A model generated the notes under the pieces. The model worked only from the letters and a program-made list of their open reading frames with translations, was not told where the DNA came from and ran no database searches. Positions 49,132-59,529 of a stretch of DNA of 64,000 nt are shown here, in pieces. The DNA comes from Bacteroidia bacterium. GTDB lineage: Bacteria > Bacteroidota > Bacteroidia > NS11-12g > UBA955. The translations under genes were made by a program, and so were the position numbers. Positions within the stretch are counted from its first letter, which is position 1. Each line of letters opens with the position of its first letter. The stretch spans positions 51,893 to 115,892 of the forward strand of contig JAMNXP010000006.1 of assembly GCA_023653095.1 (NCBI GenBank), in the 5' to 3' direction.

Positions 49132-52119
49132 CTATTTTCCTTCAATTCTCTTTACACGGTCTTTCGCTGTATCAGTGATTGACTTGTCGGTAAAGTTTTC
49201 CAAAATGGTATTGTAAGTCACGCGTGCGTTGAAAAAATCACCTTCTTTAGCAAATGCGTCGCCAAGCAAAACTAGCGACTTTCCAACCCATTCATCATAT
49301 CCGTTGAATTGATCAAGCAACTCGTAACAAGACTCTTTTGCTGCATTCAAACTATCCAAACCAAAGTGCAGTTCCGCCTCAAGGTATTTGGCTTCGGCTG
49401 CAAATCGATTGTCATTGCCGTTGTAAAGGCTTTTCAATTGAGAGAATAACTGATTATTTTCTTCTGCTGTTGAAGTAGAGCTGCGTTGTTTTAGTTGATT
49501 CTTAACCAAGATAAGTTGCGATTCAAACTTCATATCCTTGTCAGCCGAATTGGAACTCATTACTTTGCTTGCAATTTTCTGCATGCCTTCTGCATTGCCA
49601 GATTTACCGTAACAATACATCATTGATTTCCAGGCCTTCTCTTGAATGTCACGAGAATTGGTTATTTGTTCAATGATTTCCAAATAGGTTATGATATCCG
49701 AGCATTCAGCATTGGGTCCATAAATTTTTAAAACCGCAAGAGTTGCGTCTTCTTTGTACTCCCCGGAATTGGCTACAGCCACTTTCTTGTACATCTCTAC
49801 CGCCTTTTGAGGCTGCTTGACCTGCTCGTAACTCATCCCCAAATAATACTGGGCCGAAATCACAAAATTACCTTCAGGTTTCTCTGATAAATACGACTCA
49901 AAGCTTCCTACAGCTTTCTTATACTCTTCTCTGTCATAAGCGGTTATAGCAGTTTCATAAAGTATGCTGTCTTCGGCCATAGTGCTCATGCCTCCTCGCG
50001 ATGAAGCCCAACGCACAAAATCTTTGGCTCTCCCCTCTTCAGTCAAAATGGTTTTAACCATTTCAGCCGCCGATTGAGCATCTGCAGTTCCTTTGAACTC
50101 GTCATACAATTTCGAATAAGAATTTACCGATGCATCTATGTCTTTTTTCTGATAATAAATTCGACCTAACGCGCTGTATGCCTTACGAGTAATTTGAGTG
50201 CCAGGAAACTTATCTAAAATCTGACTGTAATATTCTTTAGCTTGATCGTAATTTCTGAGTTCCATGTACTCCGCTGCCACTTCATCATATCCATCCATCA
50301 CGTATCTGCTGTTTGGATAATCTCTGACCAAACGCTTCAGAGTACTGATTTTCTCTTCAGAATTGCCCAACAATCCGTAGATAAGTCCGCTATGGAACAG
50401 AGCATAATCTGCATCGCGGCCTCTTTTTCCAGAAACATAGGCATAAGCTTTAACTGATTTATCTAATTCACGAGTCATTAGGAAACAATCGCCCATGCGA
50501 AGGTGAGCATCATGAACCACTGCTTCATCATAGCCTTGATTTCCCAATTTTTGAGTAAACTGCGAGAAATAAATCGCTGCTTCTGCGTAATTTTTCTTTT
50601 CAAAGAAATGATATCCTTGAGCGTAATATGCATAGGCGAACTCTGACACTTCATCAGACTTTGGCATGTTGATGAAATCTTTGTAGGCTTGCAAAGCATC
50701 GGTTGACTTTCCTGACTGATTGAGTGATTCTGCATACCAATAACCGGCTTGAGCGGCAAATTTTCGGTTTGCTTTTTTAGCCATGCATCGTTTGAAAAGA
50801 TCATTTGCATCGTCCCAACGTCGAGACTTGAACAATTCCATGCCCCTTGCTAAGGTTACTTTTTGATAAATTTCTTCAGTTTGAGCGTCTAAATCGTCCA
50901 TACCTTCTAAAATCTCCACCGCTTCGCGGTATTTATCAGTATTCAGCAACAACCTCGCTTTCAACTTGTTCGCCTCTTTTGCTTCGGGTGACTTTGGAAA
51001 CAACCTGGTGTATTTATCTAATAATTTAGTAGAGTTGGCCTCTCCCAATTGAACTGCGATCTTCGCTTGTGTGTAAAGGGCTAAACGGGCAATTTCTTCA
51101 TTAAAACCCGTTCTCCAAACTTCAGAATAGGCAAATTGGGCTTCGCGGTAATTTTTCATTTCCAACAAAACATTACCCAATTCAAAACTGGCAATTTGAG
51201 CCAAACTATCGTTGTTTTGAGCTACTTCTCTGAACCATGGAATGCTCTCGTTGTAGCGTTTGCATTTGGCATAAGAATAAGCAATCTCAAACTGTTCTTG
51301 TGGTTTTGTGCTTTTGGGGGACGGATTCACAGCCTCAAAAAACTCCGCTGCCTTCGCATACGACTTCATTCTATAATAGCACTGTGCTCTCAACCAGTTT
51401 GCTTCATTTTTCTTAACTTTTCTAGTATTTAATTTATCTAATTCCGAAATAGCTTCTTCGTATCTTGACAATTGATAAAGCACTTGAGCCATGTAAAAAT
51501 GAACCATTTCAAAGTTCTTATCGGTGATGGTTCTGAAGGCTGAATAAGCGCTTTCAAAATCCTTTTCCATCAAACACGCATAACCGTAATAGTATTGAGC
51601 GATGGATTGAAATTCACCCCCGCTTTTAACCACTTTCTCTAAGTTTTCTTTACCTTCTTTGTATTTGCCGCGATTCACATAGCAAAATCCTACGCGAAAC
51701 AAAAAGCGACTGCGCAATTTTTTATCTACCGATTTCTCATCCACTTCGCGGTAATAAGAAAGCGCAGGACCGTACTTTCCTTGATTGTAAAAATAATCAC
51801 CCAAAGCCAAATTGGCTAGTTGTGCACGACCTGCATTGGGATTATTCTCAAGGTACGAGGTTAAAAATGGCTCCGCGTTCTCATGACCGGCATACAACTT
51901 AGACATAGCATGATAAAACAACAGATCTCCATCTTGTTGATCTATGGGTTGATTTTTCAACGCCTCTTCAAACTGGGCAATGGCGGCGTTAAATCTACCT
52001 TCTTCATACAATTCAACACCTCTTTGGGTGTAAATTGACGGAAACGTATTCACCGGATGTTGTTGTCCCCACAATGCTGAAAAACTAAACAGCAAGAATG
52101 CATAAACGCAATACCTCAT
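49132..52119 (-). CDS. Tetratricopeptide repeat protein
   Basis: 995 aa, signal peptide, dense TPR motifs. Confidence 0.9.
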   Translation of the reverse strand: MRYCVYAFLLFSFSALWGQQHPVNTFPSIYTQRGVELYEEGRFNAAIAQFEEALKNQPIDQQDGDLLFYHAMSKLYAGHENAEPFLTSYLENNPNAGRAQLANLALGDYFYNQGKYGPALSYYREVDEKSVDKKLRSRFLFRVGFCYVNRGKYKEGKENLEKVVKSGGEFQSIAQYYYGYACLMEKDFESAYSAFRTITDKNFEMVHFYMAQVLYQLSRYEEAISELDKLNTRKVKKNEANWLRAQCYYRMKSYAKAAEFFEAVNPSPKSTKPQEQFEIAYSYAKCKRYNESIPWFREVAQNNDSLAQIASFELGNVLLEMKNYREAQFAYSEVWRTGFNEEIARLALYTQAKIAVQLGEANSTKLLDKYTRLFPKSPEAKEANKLKARLLLNTDKYREAVEILEGMDDLDAQTEEIYQKVTLARGMELFKSRRWDDANDLFKRCMAKKANRKFAAQAGYWYAESLNQSGKSTDALQAYKDFINMPKSDEVSEFAYAYYAQGYHFFEKKNYAEAAIYFSQFTQKLGNQGYDEAVVHDAHLRMGDCFLMTRELDKSVKAYAYVSGKRGRDADYALFHSGLIYGLLGNSEEKISTLKRLVRDYPNSRYVMDGYDEVAAEYMELRNYDQAKEYYSQILDKFPGTQITRKAYSALGRIYYQKKDIDASVNSYSKLYDEFKGTADAQSAAEMVKTILTEEGRAKDFVRWASSRGGMSTMAEDSILYETAITAYDREEYKKAVGSFESYLSEKPEGNFVISAQYYLGMSYEQVKQPQKAVEMYKKVAVANSGEYKEDATLAVLKIYGPNAECSDIITYLEIIEQITNSRDIQEKAWKSMMYCYGKSGNAEGMQKIASKVMSSNSADKDMKFESQLILVKNQLKQRSSTSTAEENNQLFSQLKSLYNGNDNRFAAEAKYLEAELHFGLDSLNAAKESCYELLDQFNGYDEWVGKSLVLLGDAFAKEGDFFNARVTYNTILENFTDKSITDTAKDRVKRIEGK

Positions 52120-52200
52120 GATTCAAATTTAACGGCATAAAACCAAGCATATGTCCGCACTTACACACAGAAAATGGCAGTGCATAGATTAATAAACAGT

Positions 52201-53322
52201 CTATAATCCCAACATATCCAACAACTTTCGAGCATTGAGCTGATTGTTGAATGTGGAGCCCAAAACTTGTTTTCTTTGACCCAACATATCTTGGGTAAAT
52301 TCGAGATTCATAACACGCTGAATTTGCTGAACCAATTCTGCAGGCGTCTGTCCTAAATGCACTAAAGTATCCAACCCCGTTTCATCTACCATTTCTCTAT
52401 TTGCCACTACAAATCGACCGCGATACAAGGAATTCAACAATTTCAATTTGATGCCTGTAGATTGGAATGTCACCATGACATTGATGTGTGCATCTTGAAT
52501 CAATTTCAAAATTTCTTCGGCAGATACATTGGCTACCAATTTGATGTTTGGATAACGTTTTATGGCTTCCTGAAGTGTTTGTGAAGGCATTGAACCTGCA
52601 ACATAACAAGGAATATTTAAGCGCGAAAAGACTTCTGTCACCAAAAATATAGCTGCTCTATTATTTTCAGGTACCGACAAATTCCCGTGATACAACACAT
52701 AATCACCTTTGCCCGTTTTGCAAATCATTTCCTCGTTGGAATGAAATGCAGGAATGTACTGGGCATTGCCGTATTCTCCTTGTAAATAGCGAGTTTCCAT
52801 AGGACTGATTCCTGCAACACCATTTACCTGCATCAGCATTTTTTCATAATCGCGTAAACGCTTGGCTTCGTGTTTAAAGAACAAGGTTTTCACTATATTT
52901 TCTTCGGCTAACGCCAAAGCTTCGTAATAATTATGCTCTACATTGTGAGCTCTAACCACCCTCACTCTATTGATCAATTGCGGTGAATTGCAATAATAAG
53001 TGGTATGTAATCCCTCAAATAAAATGGGGGAATTATCTGACATCAGACGTTTCAGCAACAACGCAGATTTTCGTGTTCTTACAATAAAGGGCCATGACCC
53101 TGCAAAAGGATTTCTTCTTTTCCGAGGATAATAATACACTTTATCTGCTACTTGCTCTAACTCGGGAGCGGGAGATTTGCCACCATACAAAAACACATGG
53201 AGGGCGATTTTAACACCCAACTCCTTCATAGACAATACCTTATAATACATATCCGTTGAACCCCCGTAATTGGGCGGATAGGGTAAGTCAAAGGCTACAA
53301 TATGAAGGTGCTTATCTGTCAA
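52201..53322 (-). CDS. Glycosyltransferase
   Basis: GT4-like N-terminus (VAFDLPYPPNYGGSTDMYYKVLSM), QSTGIKLKLLNSLYRGRFVVAN. Confidence 0.82.
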   Translation of the reverse strand: MTDKHLHIVAFDLPYPPNYGGSTDMYYKVLSMKELGVKIALHVFLYGGKSPAPELEQVADKVYYYPRKRRNPFAGSWPFIVRTRKSALLLKRLMSDNSPILFEGLHTTYYCNSPQLINRVRVVRAHNVEHNYYEALALAEENIVKTLFFKHEAKRLRDYEKMLMQVNGVAGISPMETRYLQGEYGNAQYIPAFHSNEEMICKTGKGDYVLYHGNLSVPENNRAAIFLVTEVFSRLNIPCYVAGSMPSQTLQEAIKRYPNIKLVANVSAEEILKLIQDAHINVMVTFQSTGIKLKLLNSLYRGRFVVANREMVDETGLDTLVHLGQTPAELVQQIQRVMNLEFTQDMLGQRKQVLGSTFNNQLNARKLLDMLGL

Positions 53323-53328
53323 TTCTAT

Positions 53329-54441
53329 TTACTCCTGCATAAATTCTTGGTAAAGATCTATTAAAATTTGTTTTTCATGCTCCCAATTCCAAACATTTCT
53401 TGCCAATGAGCATTGATTTTTGATTTTTTGATATTCCACATCATCTTCCATCAATAGCTTTAAGGCCGCAGCGATTTCTTGATCATTGTTGGGAACCAAA
53501 ATCCCCACCAAAAATTCGTTGCAATGTTCTACGTATTCTGGAAAATCATTGATGATTGATGGCAATTCCGCCTCTACATAATCAAAGAACTTATTGTTCA
53601 ACGAATAGTAATAGCTCAGCCCTAAATTCTCACTCACATTATAACCAATTCTTGCCTTTCGCGATATTTCGGGCAAAAACCAGGGTGAAACTTGTCCTAC
53701 AAAAGTCACTTGGTCCCGCATACCGTTGGCCTCTACCAAACTTTCCAGCTGCGATCTAATATCACCATCACCTACCAGAACCAATGGATAATTCAACGAA
53801 TACTCATGCAATATTCGAATCAATCGTTCCAATCCTCGTCCCTTATTCAATGCACCTTGATACAAAATAAAGGGCTCTGAAGGCCAAGATAAGGGTGGGG
53901 GAAAATTCTCAGCAACTTCATTGAGGATGGGCGCATTTCTCAACACCAATACATCGGTTCTATGATGTCTTTCTTCGAAAAACTTCTTTAAAGCAAATCC
54001 CACTGTATAGATCTTCCGCGCCCTCTTAAAAACGCTCGACTCTACTTTCAGCCATACTTTCTGAACCTTTTTTCTATCTATCACCTCCGGAACTTCGGTG
54101 AACATTTCGTGAGCATCAAAAAAGAACGGCTTATTTTGAACGAAATTTAACGCCAAGGCGGTCAAGGCGGTATCTAAATCAATGGAAGTCAGCAAATAAT
54201 CTTGTTTGCCGAACAAATTAAAAAACAACCTAAGATTGTACTCCAAGTAAAATAACTTTCCCTTTTCAAACCAGCAATTCAATCGGGTTTGTTCAAAATT
54301 CTGAGTCACTAGCGGCTGTGAGTCGCGTTTTTTTCTGCCCACCAATTCAACCTGATGGCCCGCTTCAGATAGGGCACTGCAAATGCGAATCATTCGCTGA
54401 TCAGTGGTTAAATCGTTAATGACTGAAAAAATGAGTTTCAA
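53329..54441 (-). CDS. Glycosyltransferase (GT4-like)
   Basis: VINDLTTDQRMIRICSALSEAGHQVELVGRKK; LYQGALNKGRGLERLIRIL. Confidence 0.87.
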   Translation of the reverse strand: MKLIFSVINDLTTDQRMIRICSALSEAGHQVELVGRKKRDSQPLVTQNFEQTRLNCWFEKGKLFYLEYNLRLFFNLFGKQDYLLTSIDLDTALTALALNFVQNKPFFFDAHEMFTEVPEVIDRKKVQKVWLKVESSVFKRARKIYTVGFALKKFFEERHHRTDVLVLRNAPILNEVAENFPPPLSWPSEPFILYQGALNKGRGLERLIRILHEYSLNYPLVLVGDGDIRSQLESLVEANGMRDQVTFVGQVSPWFLPEISRKARIGYNVSENLGLSYYYSLNNKFFDYVEAELPSIINDFPEYVEHCNEFLVGILVPNNDQEIAAALKLLMEDDVEYQKIKNQCSLARNVWNWEHEKQILIDLYQEFMQE

Positions 54442-54443
54442 GC

Positions 54444-56333
54444 CTACAAACTTAATTGATTATCGGCCGATTTCTGAATTTTACCTTCATCCAACAGTTT
54501 ATTCAATTGTTCTAAAAAATCACTCTTAAACTCCAAGGGGAAATTCTGAGTAAACTCAAAAAAATCTGCGGACTGCGACAATCGTTCAAGAATTTCTTTT
54601 TGAATTCTGCTGGGTTGAGGTTTGGCGAATTTCTTTTTGCAATTATCGCAAGTGAAGCAATTTCCAGAAGGTTTACCAGTGAAATACTGCACCCAAAAAT
54701 TGGATCTACACCCTTTATTTTGAGAATAATCTTGCATTTTTGCCAATGCCTCCAGCCTTCTTTTCTTCAATGCCTCAACCACTTTCATGTCAAAACTTGG
54801 ATACATGGATCGGGGTTCCAACAAGGTCAACATGGGCAGATTGCTTCTGGGAATGTAATCTATGACTGCCGCTTTTTGGAGTACGCCCAATTGCTTGGTT
54901 AATTCTTCATCTGTTAATCCTGCTTTTCGGGCCAATTGTGGCTCAATCACGGTGGTAAAGTGTTCAAAAATTCCGCCAAATCCACGCATCAAAACGTCCA
55001 ACAGAGCGTCGAACTTTTCATATCGAATTTTAAAATCATACACCTCCGAATAATCCATTTGCATTTTGATTTTCGACGGACTAATAAAGCCTTCACTCAG
55101 GTGCCAAAGCTTCAATTTCTCGATGATTTTTATAGAAAAGAACATTTGCGACACCGAAATTTTATACTTTTCAGCAATCAAGGTCCAATCAATGGCATTG
55201 ACGCTGTCTTGTCCGTTTCCTGGGGCAATTCCCAACGAATTCATCACTGCGTGGTAGCATTGTTTCAGGGTTTCTATCGGAGGATGTTGTTGCTCAATGA
55301 ATTCTTTTGATTTCAACCAATCTGACGAGTTATAAAACAAAATGCAAAAGCTCTTGTTGCCATCGCGTCCAGCTCTGCCTGCTTCTTGGTAATAATCTTC
55401 GGGCGTTGTGCTAGGCGATAAATGAAAAACATAGCGAACATCTGGTTTGTCAACGCCCATTCCAAAGGCATTGGTACAGACCATGACTCTGACTTTATTT
55501 TGCATCCATTCCGTTTGCTTTCTGGTGCGCTCCTCGCTGCCAAGTCCGCCGTGATAAAAATGCGATGAAATTCCTTCCTCGGCAAGCCATTGGGCACAAT
55601 CTTGAACTTCTTTTCGGGTACTACCAAAAACTATGGAACAACCCGTAGTATGCTTCAAGGCATGCAACAATAAATCGCGTTTATTCTCCGCGTAAAGTGC
55701 TTGAAAAACCAGGTTATTTCGACCAAATTCACCTTGAAATTTTTGATGGTTATTTAGTTGCAGCCCAGAAATAATGTCCTCCTGAATCCAATCGGGCGCC
55801 GAAGCCGTAAAGGCTGCAACGGGTGTTTTCAACGGTAAAAATTCTCTAACCTTATATATTTCCTTGAACGATGGCCTGAAATCACTTCCCCAAGAACTGA
55901 TACAATGGGCCTCGTCAACCACCAATAACTTTATTTTGAGGTTGGGCAGATATTCCGTAAAATTTTGAGAAAGCAACCTTTCGGGCGATACATATAAGAA
56001 AGAATAATGTCCTTTAAGGGCATTTTCCATGATGCCTTTAATCTCTTTCCAAGTAAGGGCACTGTGAATGAAATTCGCCGAAATATTCCTTTGTTTAAGT
56101 CCATCCACTTGATCTTTCATCAAAGCAATCAAGGGTGACACAACCAGTGTAAGTCCTCCTAAAAGAAGTCCAGGCACTTGAAAACAGATGCTTTTTCCAC
56201 CACCGGTAGGCAACAGTGCAAGGGTATCATTCCCATCAACAATCGATTGAATGATATTGCGTTGACCGTCTCTAAAACGATCAAAACCCCAGTGTTTCTG
56301 TAAAATTTCTTCGGGCGTTATTTGGACACTCAT
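54444..56333 (-). CDS. recQ: ATP-dependent DNA helicase RecQ
   Basis: LALLPTGGGKSICFQVP, VDEAHCISSWGSDFRPSF, QEAGRAGRDG; zinc-binding C-terminal Cys cluster. Confidence 0.95.
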   Translation of the reverse strand: MSVQITPEEILQKHWGFDRFRDGQRNIIQSIVDGNDTLALLPTGGGKSICFQVPGLLLGGLTLVVSPLIALMKDQVDGLKQRNISANFIHSALTWKEIKGIMENALKGHYSFLYVSPERLLSQNFTEYLPNLKIKLLVVDEAHCISSWGSDFRPSFKEIYKVREFLPLKTPVAAFTASAPDWIQEDIISGLQLNNHQKFQGEFGRNNLVFQALYAENKRDLLLHALKHTTGCSIVFGSTRKEVQDCAQWLAEEGISSHFYHGGLGSEERTRKQTEWMQNKVRVMVCTNAFGMGVDKPDVRYVFHLSPSTTPEDYYQEAGRAGRDGNKSFCILFYNSSDWLKSKEFIEQQHPPIETLKQCYHAVMNSLGIAPGNGQDSVNAIDWTLIAEKYKISVSQMFFSIKIIEKLKLWHLSEGFISPSKIKMQMDYSEVYDFKIRYEKFDALLDVLMRGFGGIFEHFTTVIEPQLARKAGLTDEELTKQLGVLQKAAVIDYIPRSNLPMLTLLEPRSMYPSFDMKVVEALKKRRLEALAKMQDYSQNKGCRSNFWVQYFTGKPSGNCFTCDNCKKKFAKPQPSRIQKEILERLSQSADFFEFTQNFPLEFKSDFLEQLNKLLDEGKIQKSADNQLSL

Positions 56334-57340
56334 GGTGAAATTCGTTTGCGCAATTGCTCTAACTCTAGTGCAACTTGAGCAAAATAACGATTTCTATTCT
56401 TTTCTGAAACACCCGATACTTTTTCACTCTTGGTAATTAAATTCTCCAACCAACCTATGGATTGACGGTTAAAAGCCTCGTTTTTGGTCTGAATAAAGTT
56501 AAAGGTGTTGTAACCCAGGTAAGAGGCGTTTTGTCCAGATGATCTCAAGAAAACGCAATTGGTTCCTATCATGACATCGCTGATATACAATTCATAAGGA
56601 GTATCGGTAAATTCCTTTTTTATGGGATTGTATTTCTTTCCTTCGATGGCCTGTGCCTTGAGCATACCCACCAGTGCTTCAATTTCATCAACCACCTCTA
56701 AAGCCACATTTATGTCCTTAAAATAACCTGCCGATGCATAATATTCCAGCTGCCTAAAAGTACTTTTCAGCGTGTCTTCATGCCAAATTTCGGTAGAGGG
56801 CATTTCCAAAAAGGTTTGTTGAATTTTGGGGACTTCTTCTCTCCATGAGTCGGGAATTTGAATATCTTCTACGAATGACTGCTTCAAATCAACAGAACCC
56901 AGGATGGACTTATTCCAATAAACCATTTTGAAACGTGCCAAGCGAGGAAAAAAGAAATGATAAAATACCGGAAGATCTTCGGCTGCATAAATAATTTCAG
57001 CATTTTCCCACTGCCTTACCCATCGCAAGTCGGAATAAAGCACCTTCAAATAGGCGGCAAACGACTGAGATTCGTTGGAAAGATCATTGGCGCGGAAGCT
57101 CACCATTTTACTCTTAGGGCTGAGAGCGTCTTCTAGGGGGATATTGAAATTATCGCAAAGTGCAACCACTTCTTCCAATGAAAAATCAGTTTCCCCTCGC
57201 ATTCGTCTGTATACGGAGTCAAGACTTATTTCAAACAGAGATGCAATCTCTTCAGCTAGATTGATATTCAGTGGGGCAGCTCGTTTTAAAACTTCCACGA
57301 ATGCCAGTTGGGCGGGTCTATTGGATGGTGTATTTTTCAA
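56330..57340 (-). CDS. Helix-turn-helix (XRE-like) transcriptional regulator
   Basis: N-terminal HTH NLAEEIASLFEISLDSVYRRMRGETDFSLEEVVALCDNFNI; long C-terminal domain. Confidence 0.7.
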   Translation of the reverse strand: MKNTPSNRPAQLAFVEVLKRAAPLNINLAEEIASLFEISLDSVYRRMRGETDFSLEEVVALCDNFNIPLEDALSPKSKMVSFRANDLSNESQSFAAYLKVLYSDLRWVRQWENAEIIYAAEDLPVFYHFFFPRLARFKMVYWNKSILGSVDLKQSFVEDIQIPDSWREEVPKIQQTFLEMPSTEIWHEDTLKSTFRQLEYYASAGYFKDINVALEVVDEIEALVGMLKAQAIEGKKYNPIKKEFTDTPYELYISDVMIGTNCVFLRSSGQNASYLGYNTFNFIQTKNEAFNRQSIGWLENLITKSEKVSGVSEKNRNRYFAQVALELEQLRKRISP

Positions 57341-57454
57341 GATAGTATAGCAAATTACGGAAAAGCCTTAAAAATAAAATCTTTAATTGTAAAATTCCGT
57401 TATTTCTTCTGTTTAGAAGTACACAATTTTGTACACAACCAAAAAATAACGACC

Positions 57455-58573
57455 ATGAAAAAATTGAGAATTTTATTTTTAGCAAGTATTGTATTGATTT
57501 CAAGCAACTTATCTGCCCAGTATGACGTTAATGACAAACAAAGTATTGCTGTCATTGATTTTGACGTTCGCGGCTACAAGATGAACCAAATTCAAGCCAT
57601 TCAATTTTTAACAAACGAATTGATTCGCGTGGGTAAGTTCGAGGTTATGGATAAGTACGATATTGAGTTCATTGCACGCCGTGATTCTTTAGACCTTTTG
57701 AATTGCTTCTCTAAAATCTGTCTACAAGACATTGGAGAGAAATTGAAAGTCGATAAAATGTTGAGCGGTTCTATTTCACAGATGGGCGACAACTTAAACA
57801 TTTCCTTACGTATTTTAGACGTTAAAAAAGGCAATTTCGAAACTCAAAAAGTTCGCGAATTCCTCGTAATTCCAGGAACTGAATTTCAAATGTTACGCAT
57901 TTGTGTCAACGATTTGTTTGACATGCCCAACGACAACGAATTGGTAACCAAATTAACCAAGCGTGCTGACTTTGACAACGCCATCAACAATCCATACTCT
58001 CCTCGCCTCCAATCAGACGGACCTCGTATGGGTGCTACGTACATGACAGGATACCTCGGTCAAGTTATGTCACGTCCAAAAACTTCTGGTGGCTACGATG
58101 GAAACCCATTTATGTTCCAATTCGGATATCAATTTGAAAAACAATACCTTAACGAAGGAAACTTCCAAGCCTTATTCGAAGTAATACCCATGATCACCGG
58201 CTTAGACCAAGGTCGCGTCATTCCATCTTTAACGTTATTGAACGGATTGCGTAACAACGTAAACGGATGGGAATTTGCTTTCGGGCCTAACTTCGCCATT
58301 TCAAGATCCGCTGTAGGATATTTCCCTAATAATGATTGGAAAAACAATGATTTCACAAAAGGCACAGCAAATGCGACTGGTGATATCGTAAACGTGCCTC
58401 ACCCTGAAGGAGATGTAGTAATTGCAGCTGGATTCCTAGTAGCTGCAGGTAAAACATTCAAATCAGGAAAATTGAACATCCCCGTAAATATTTTCTGGGT
58501 TCCAGGAAAATGGGGAAGCCGCTTCGGTATATCTATGGGCTGGAACGCCAAAGACCGTTTCGAGAGGAATTGA
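57455..58573 (+). CDS. Secreted conserved hypothetical protein (CsgG-like N-terminal region)
   Basis: Signal peptide MKKLRILFLASIVLISSNLSAQ; IAVIDFDVRGYKMNQIQAIQFLTNELIRVGKFEVMDKYDI. Confidence 0.7.
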   Translation: MKKLRILFLASIVLISSNLSAQYDVNDKQSIAVIDFDVRGYKMNQIQAIQFLTNELIRVGKFEVMDKYDIEFIARRDSLDLLNCFSKICLQDIGEKLKVDKMLSGSISQMGDNLNISLRILDVKKGNFETQKVREFLVIPGTEFQMLRICVNDLFDMPNDNELVTKLTKRADFDNAINNPYSPRLQSDGPRMGATYMTGYLGQVMSRPKTSGGYDGNPFMFQFGYQFEKQYLNEGNFQALFEVIPMITGLDQGRVIPSLTLLNGLRNNVNGWEFAFGPNFAISRSAVGYFPNNDWKNNDFTKGTANATGDIVNVPHPEGDVVIAAGFLVAAGKTFKSGKLNIPVNIFWVPGKWGSRFGISMGWNAKDRFERN

Positions 58574-58576
58574 TTA

Positions 58577-58817
58577 TTGGTCCTTGGTCTTTGGTCCTTG
58601 GCTGTGAGTCTAGAGGGGAGTGTTTAGTGATGAAGATCTCGCTCCCCTCTAAACTCTAAACTCTAAACTCTAAACTCTAAACTCTAAACTCTAAACTCTA
58701 AACTGTACGGGGATTGGCTGTCCGATGTCCACTGAAAGCTGTCGGCCGACCACCGACCACCGACCACCGACCACCGACCACCGATCACCGATCACCGACC
58801 ACCGATCACCGATCACC
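58577..58817 (+). repeat. Heptamer array 6 (composite): TTGGTCC/TTGGTCT, 10-bp inverted repeat, 8 x CTCTAAA (58647-58702), CTG-type units, 10 x GACCACC/GATCACC (58748-58817)
   Basis: Direct parsing. Fills the convergent gap and encodes the last codons and stop of the minus-strand ABC ATPase. Confidence 0.95.
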
Positions 58818-59462
58818 AACACAACCATCTACCAACACAATTTGACGGTCTGATAGTTTGGCTAGTTCTAAATTGTGGGTGACAATGATGAAGGTGAGAT
58901 TGAAGTCGTCGCGCATCTTGAAGAAGAGCTCGTGAATCAACTTGGCATTTTTGGAATCTAAATTTCCCGTGGGTTCGTCTGCTAAAATTAAGGATGGACG
59001 CATACTCAACGCTCGAGCAATAGATACTCGTTGCTGCTCGCCGCCCGACAATTCGCTGGGGCGGTGATGCATGCGGTCTGATAGCCCTAAATAATCTAAC
59101 ATTTCTTTGGCCGATTTTTCGGCTTTTATTTTGCTTTCACCAGAAATCAGGCGGGGTAAATAGGCATTTTCCAATGCTGATAATTCGGGTACCAATTGAT
59201 GAAATTGGAAAACAAAACCGAGTTGTTGGTTGCGAAAATGGGAAAGTTTTTTACCGCTTAATTTTGAAATATCGTCCCCACGAAACAAAACCTGCCCCGA
59301 TGTTGGACGATCTAAAGTTCCGATGATGTGCAATAGGGTACTTTTACCCGCTCCGCTTTCGCCGGTGATGCTGATAATTTCGCGCTCCCGAACATCTAGA
59401 GACACCCCTTTGAGGACCTCCAACTGGCCGTATTGTTTGCGAAGTTCAATGCAAGAGATCAC
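58806..59462 (-). CDS. ABC transporter ATP-binding protein (LolD-like), probable GTG start
   Basis: GESGAGKSTLLHIIGTLDRP, LSGGEQQRVSIARAL, ILADEPTGNLD; C-terminal GDR* from array 6. Confidence 0.9.
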   Translation of the reverse strand: MISCIELRKQYGQLEVLKGVSLDVREREIISITGESGAGKSTLLHIIGTLDRPTSGQVLFRGDDISKLSGKKLSHFRNQQLGFVFQFHQLVPELSALENAYLPRLISGESKIKAEKSAKEMLDYLGLSDRMHHRPSELSGGEQQRVSIARALSMRPSLILADEPTGNLDSKNAKLIHELFFKMRDDFNLTFIIVTHNLELAKLSDRQIVLVDGCVGDR

Positions 59463-59529
59463 TTTTTGTAAAATTATTGCGGGAATGGGGTCAAAGTTAA
59501 TTATTTTCGCGTCGGAATTCCAACCTACT

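Noticed and set aside
58647-58702. Telomere-like repeat (CTCTAAA, complement TTTAGAG, resembling plant TTTAGGG)
   Set aside because: Internal, between convergent housekeeping genes, and one of many unrelated heptamers; no sign of a replicon end.
59230-59529. N-terminal 100 aa of the sucC ORF track entry
   Set aside because: The conserved SucC N-terminus MNIHEYQAKEILKKYG begins at 59530; the upstream extension is antisense to the ABC ATPase.
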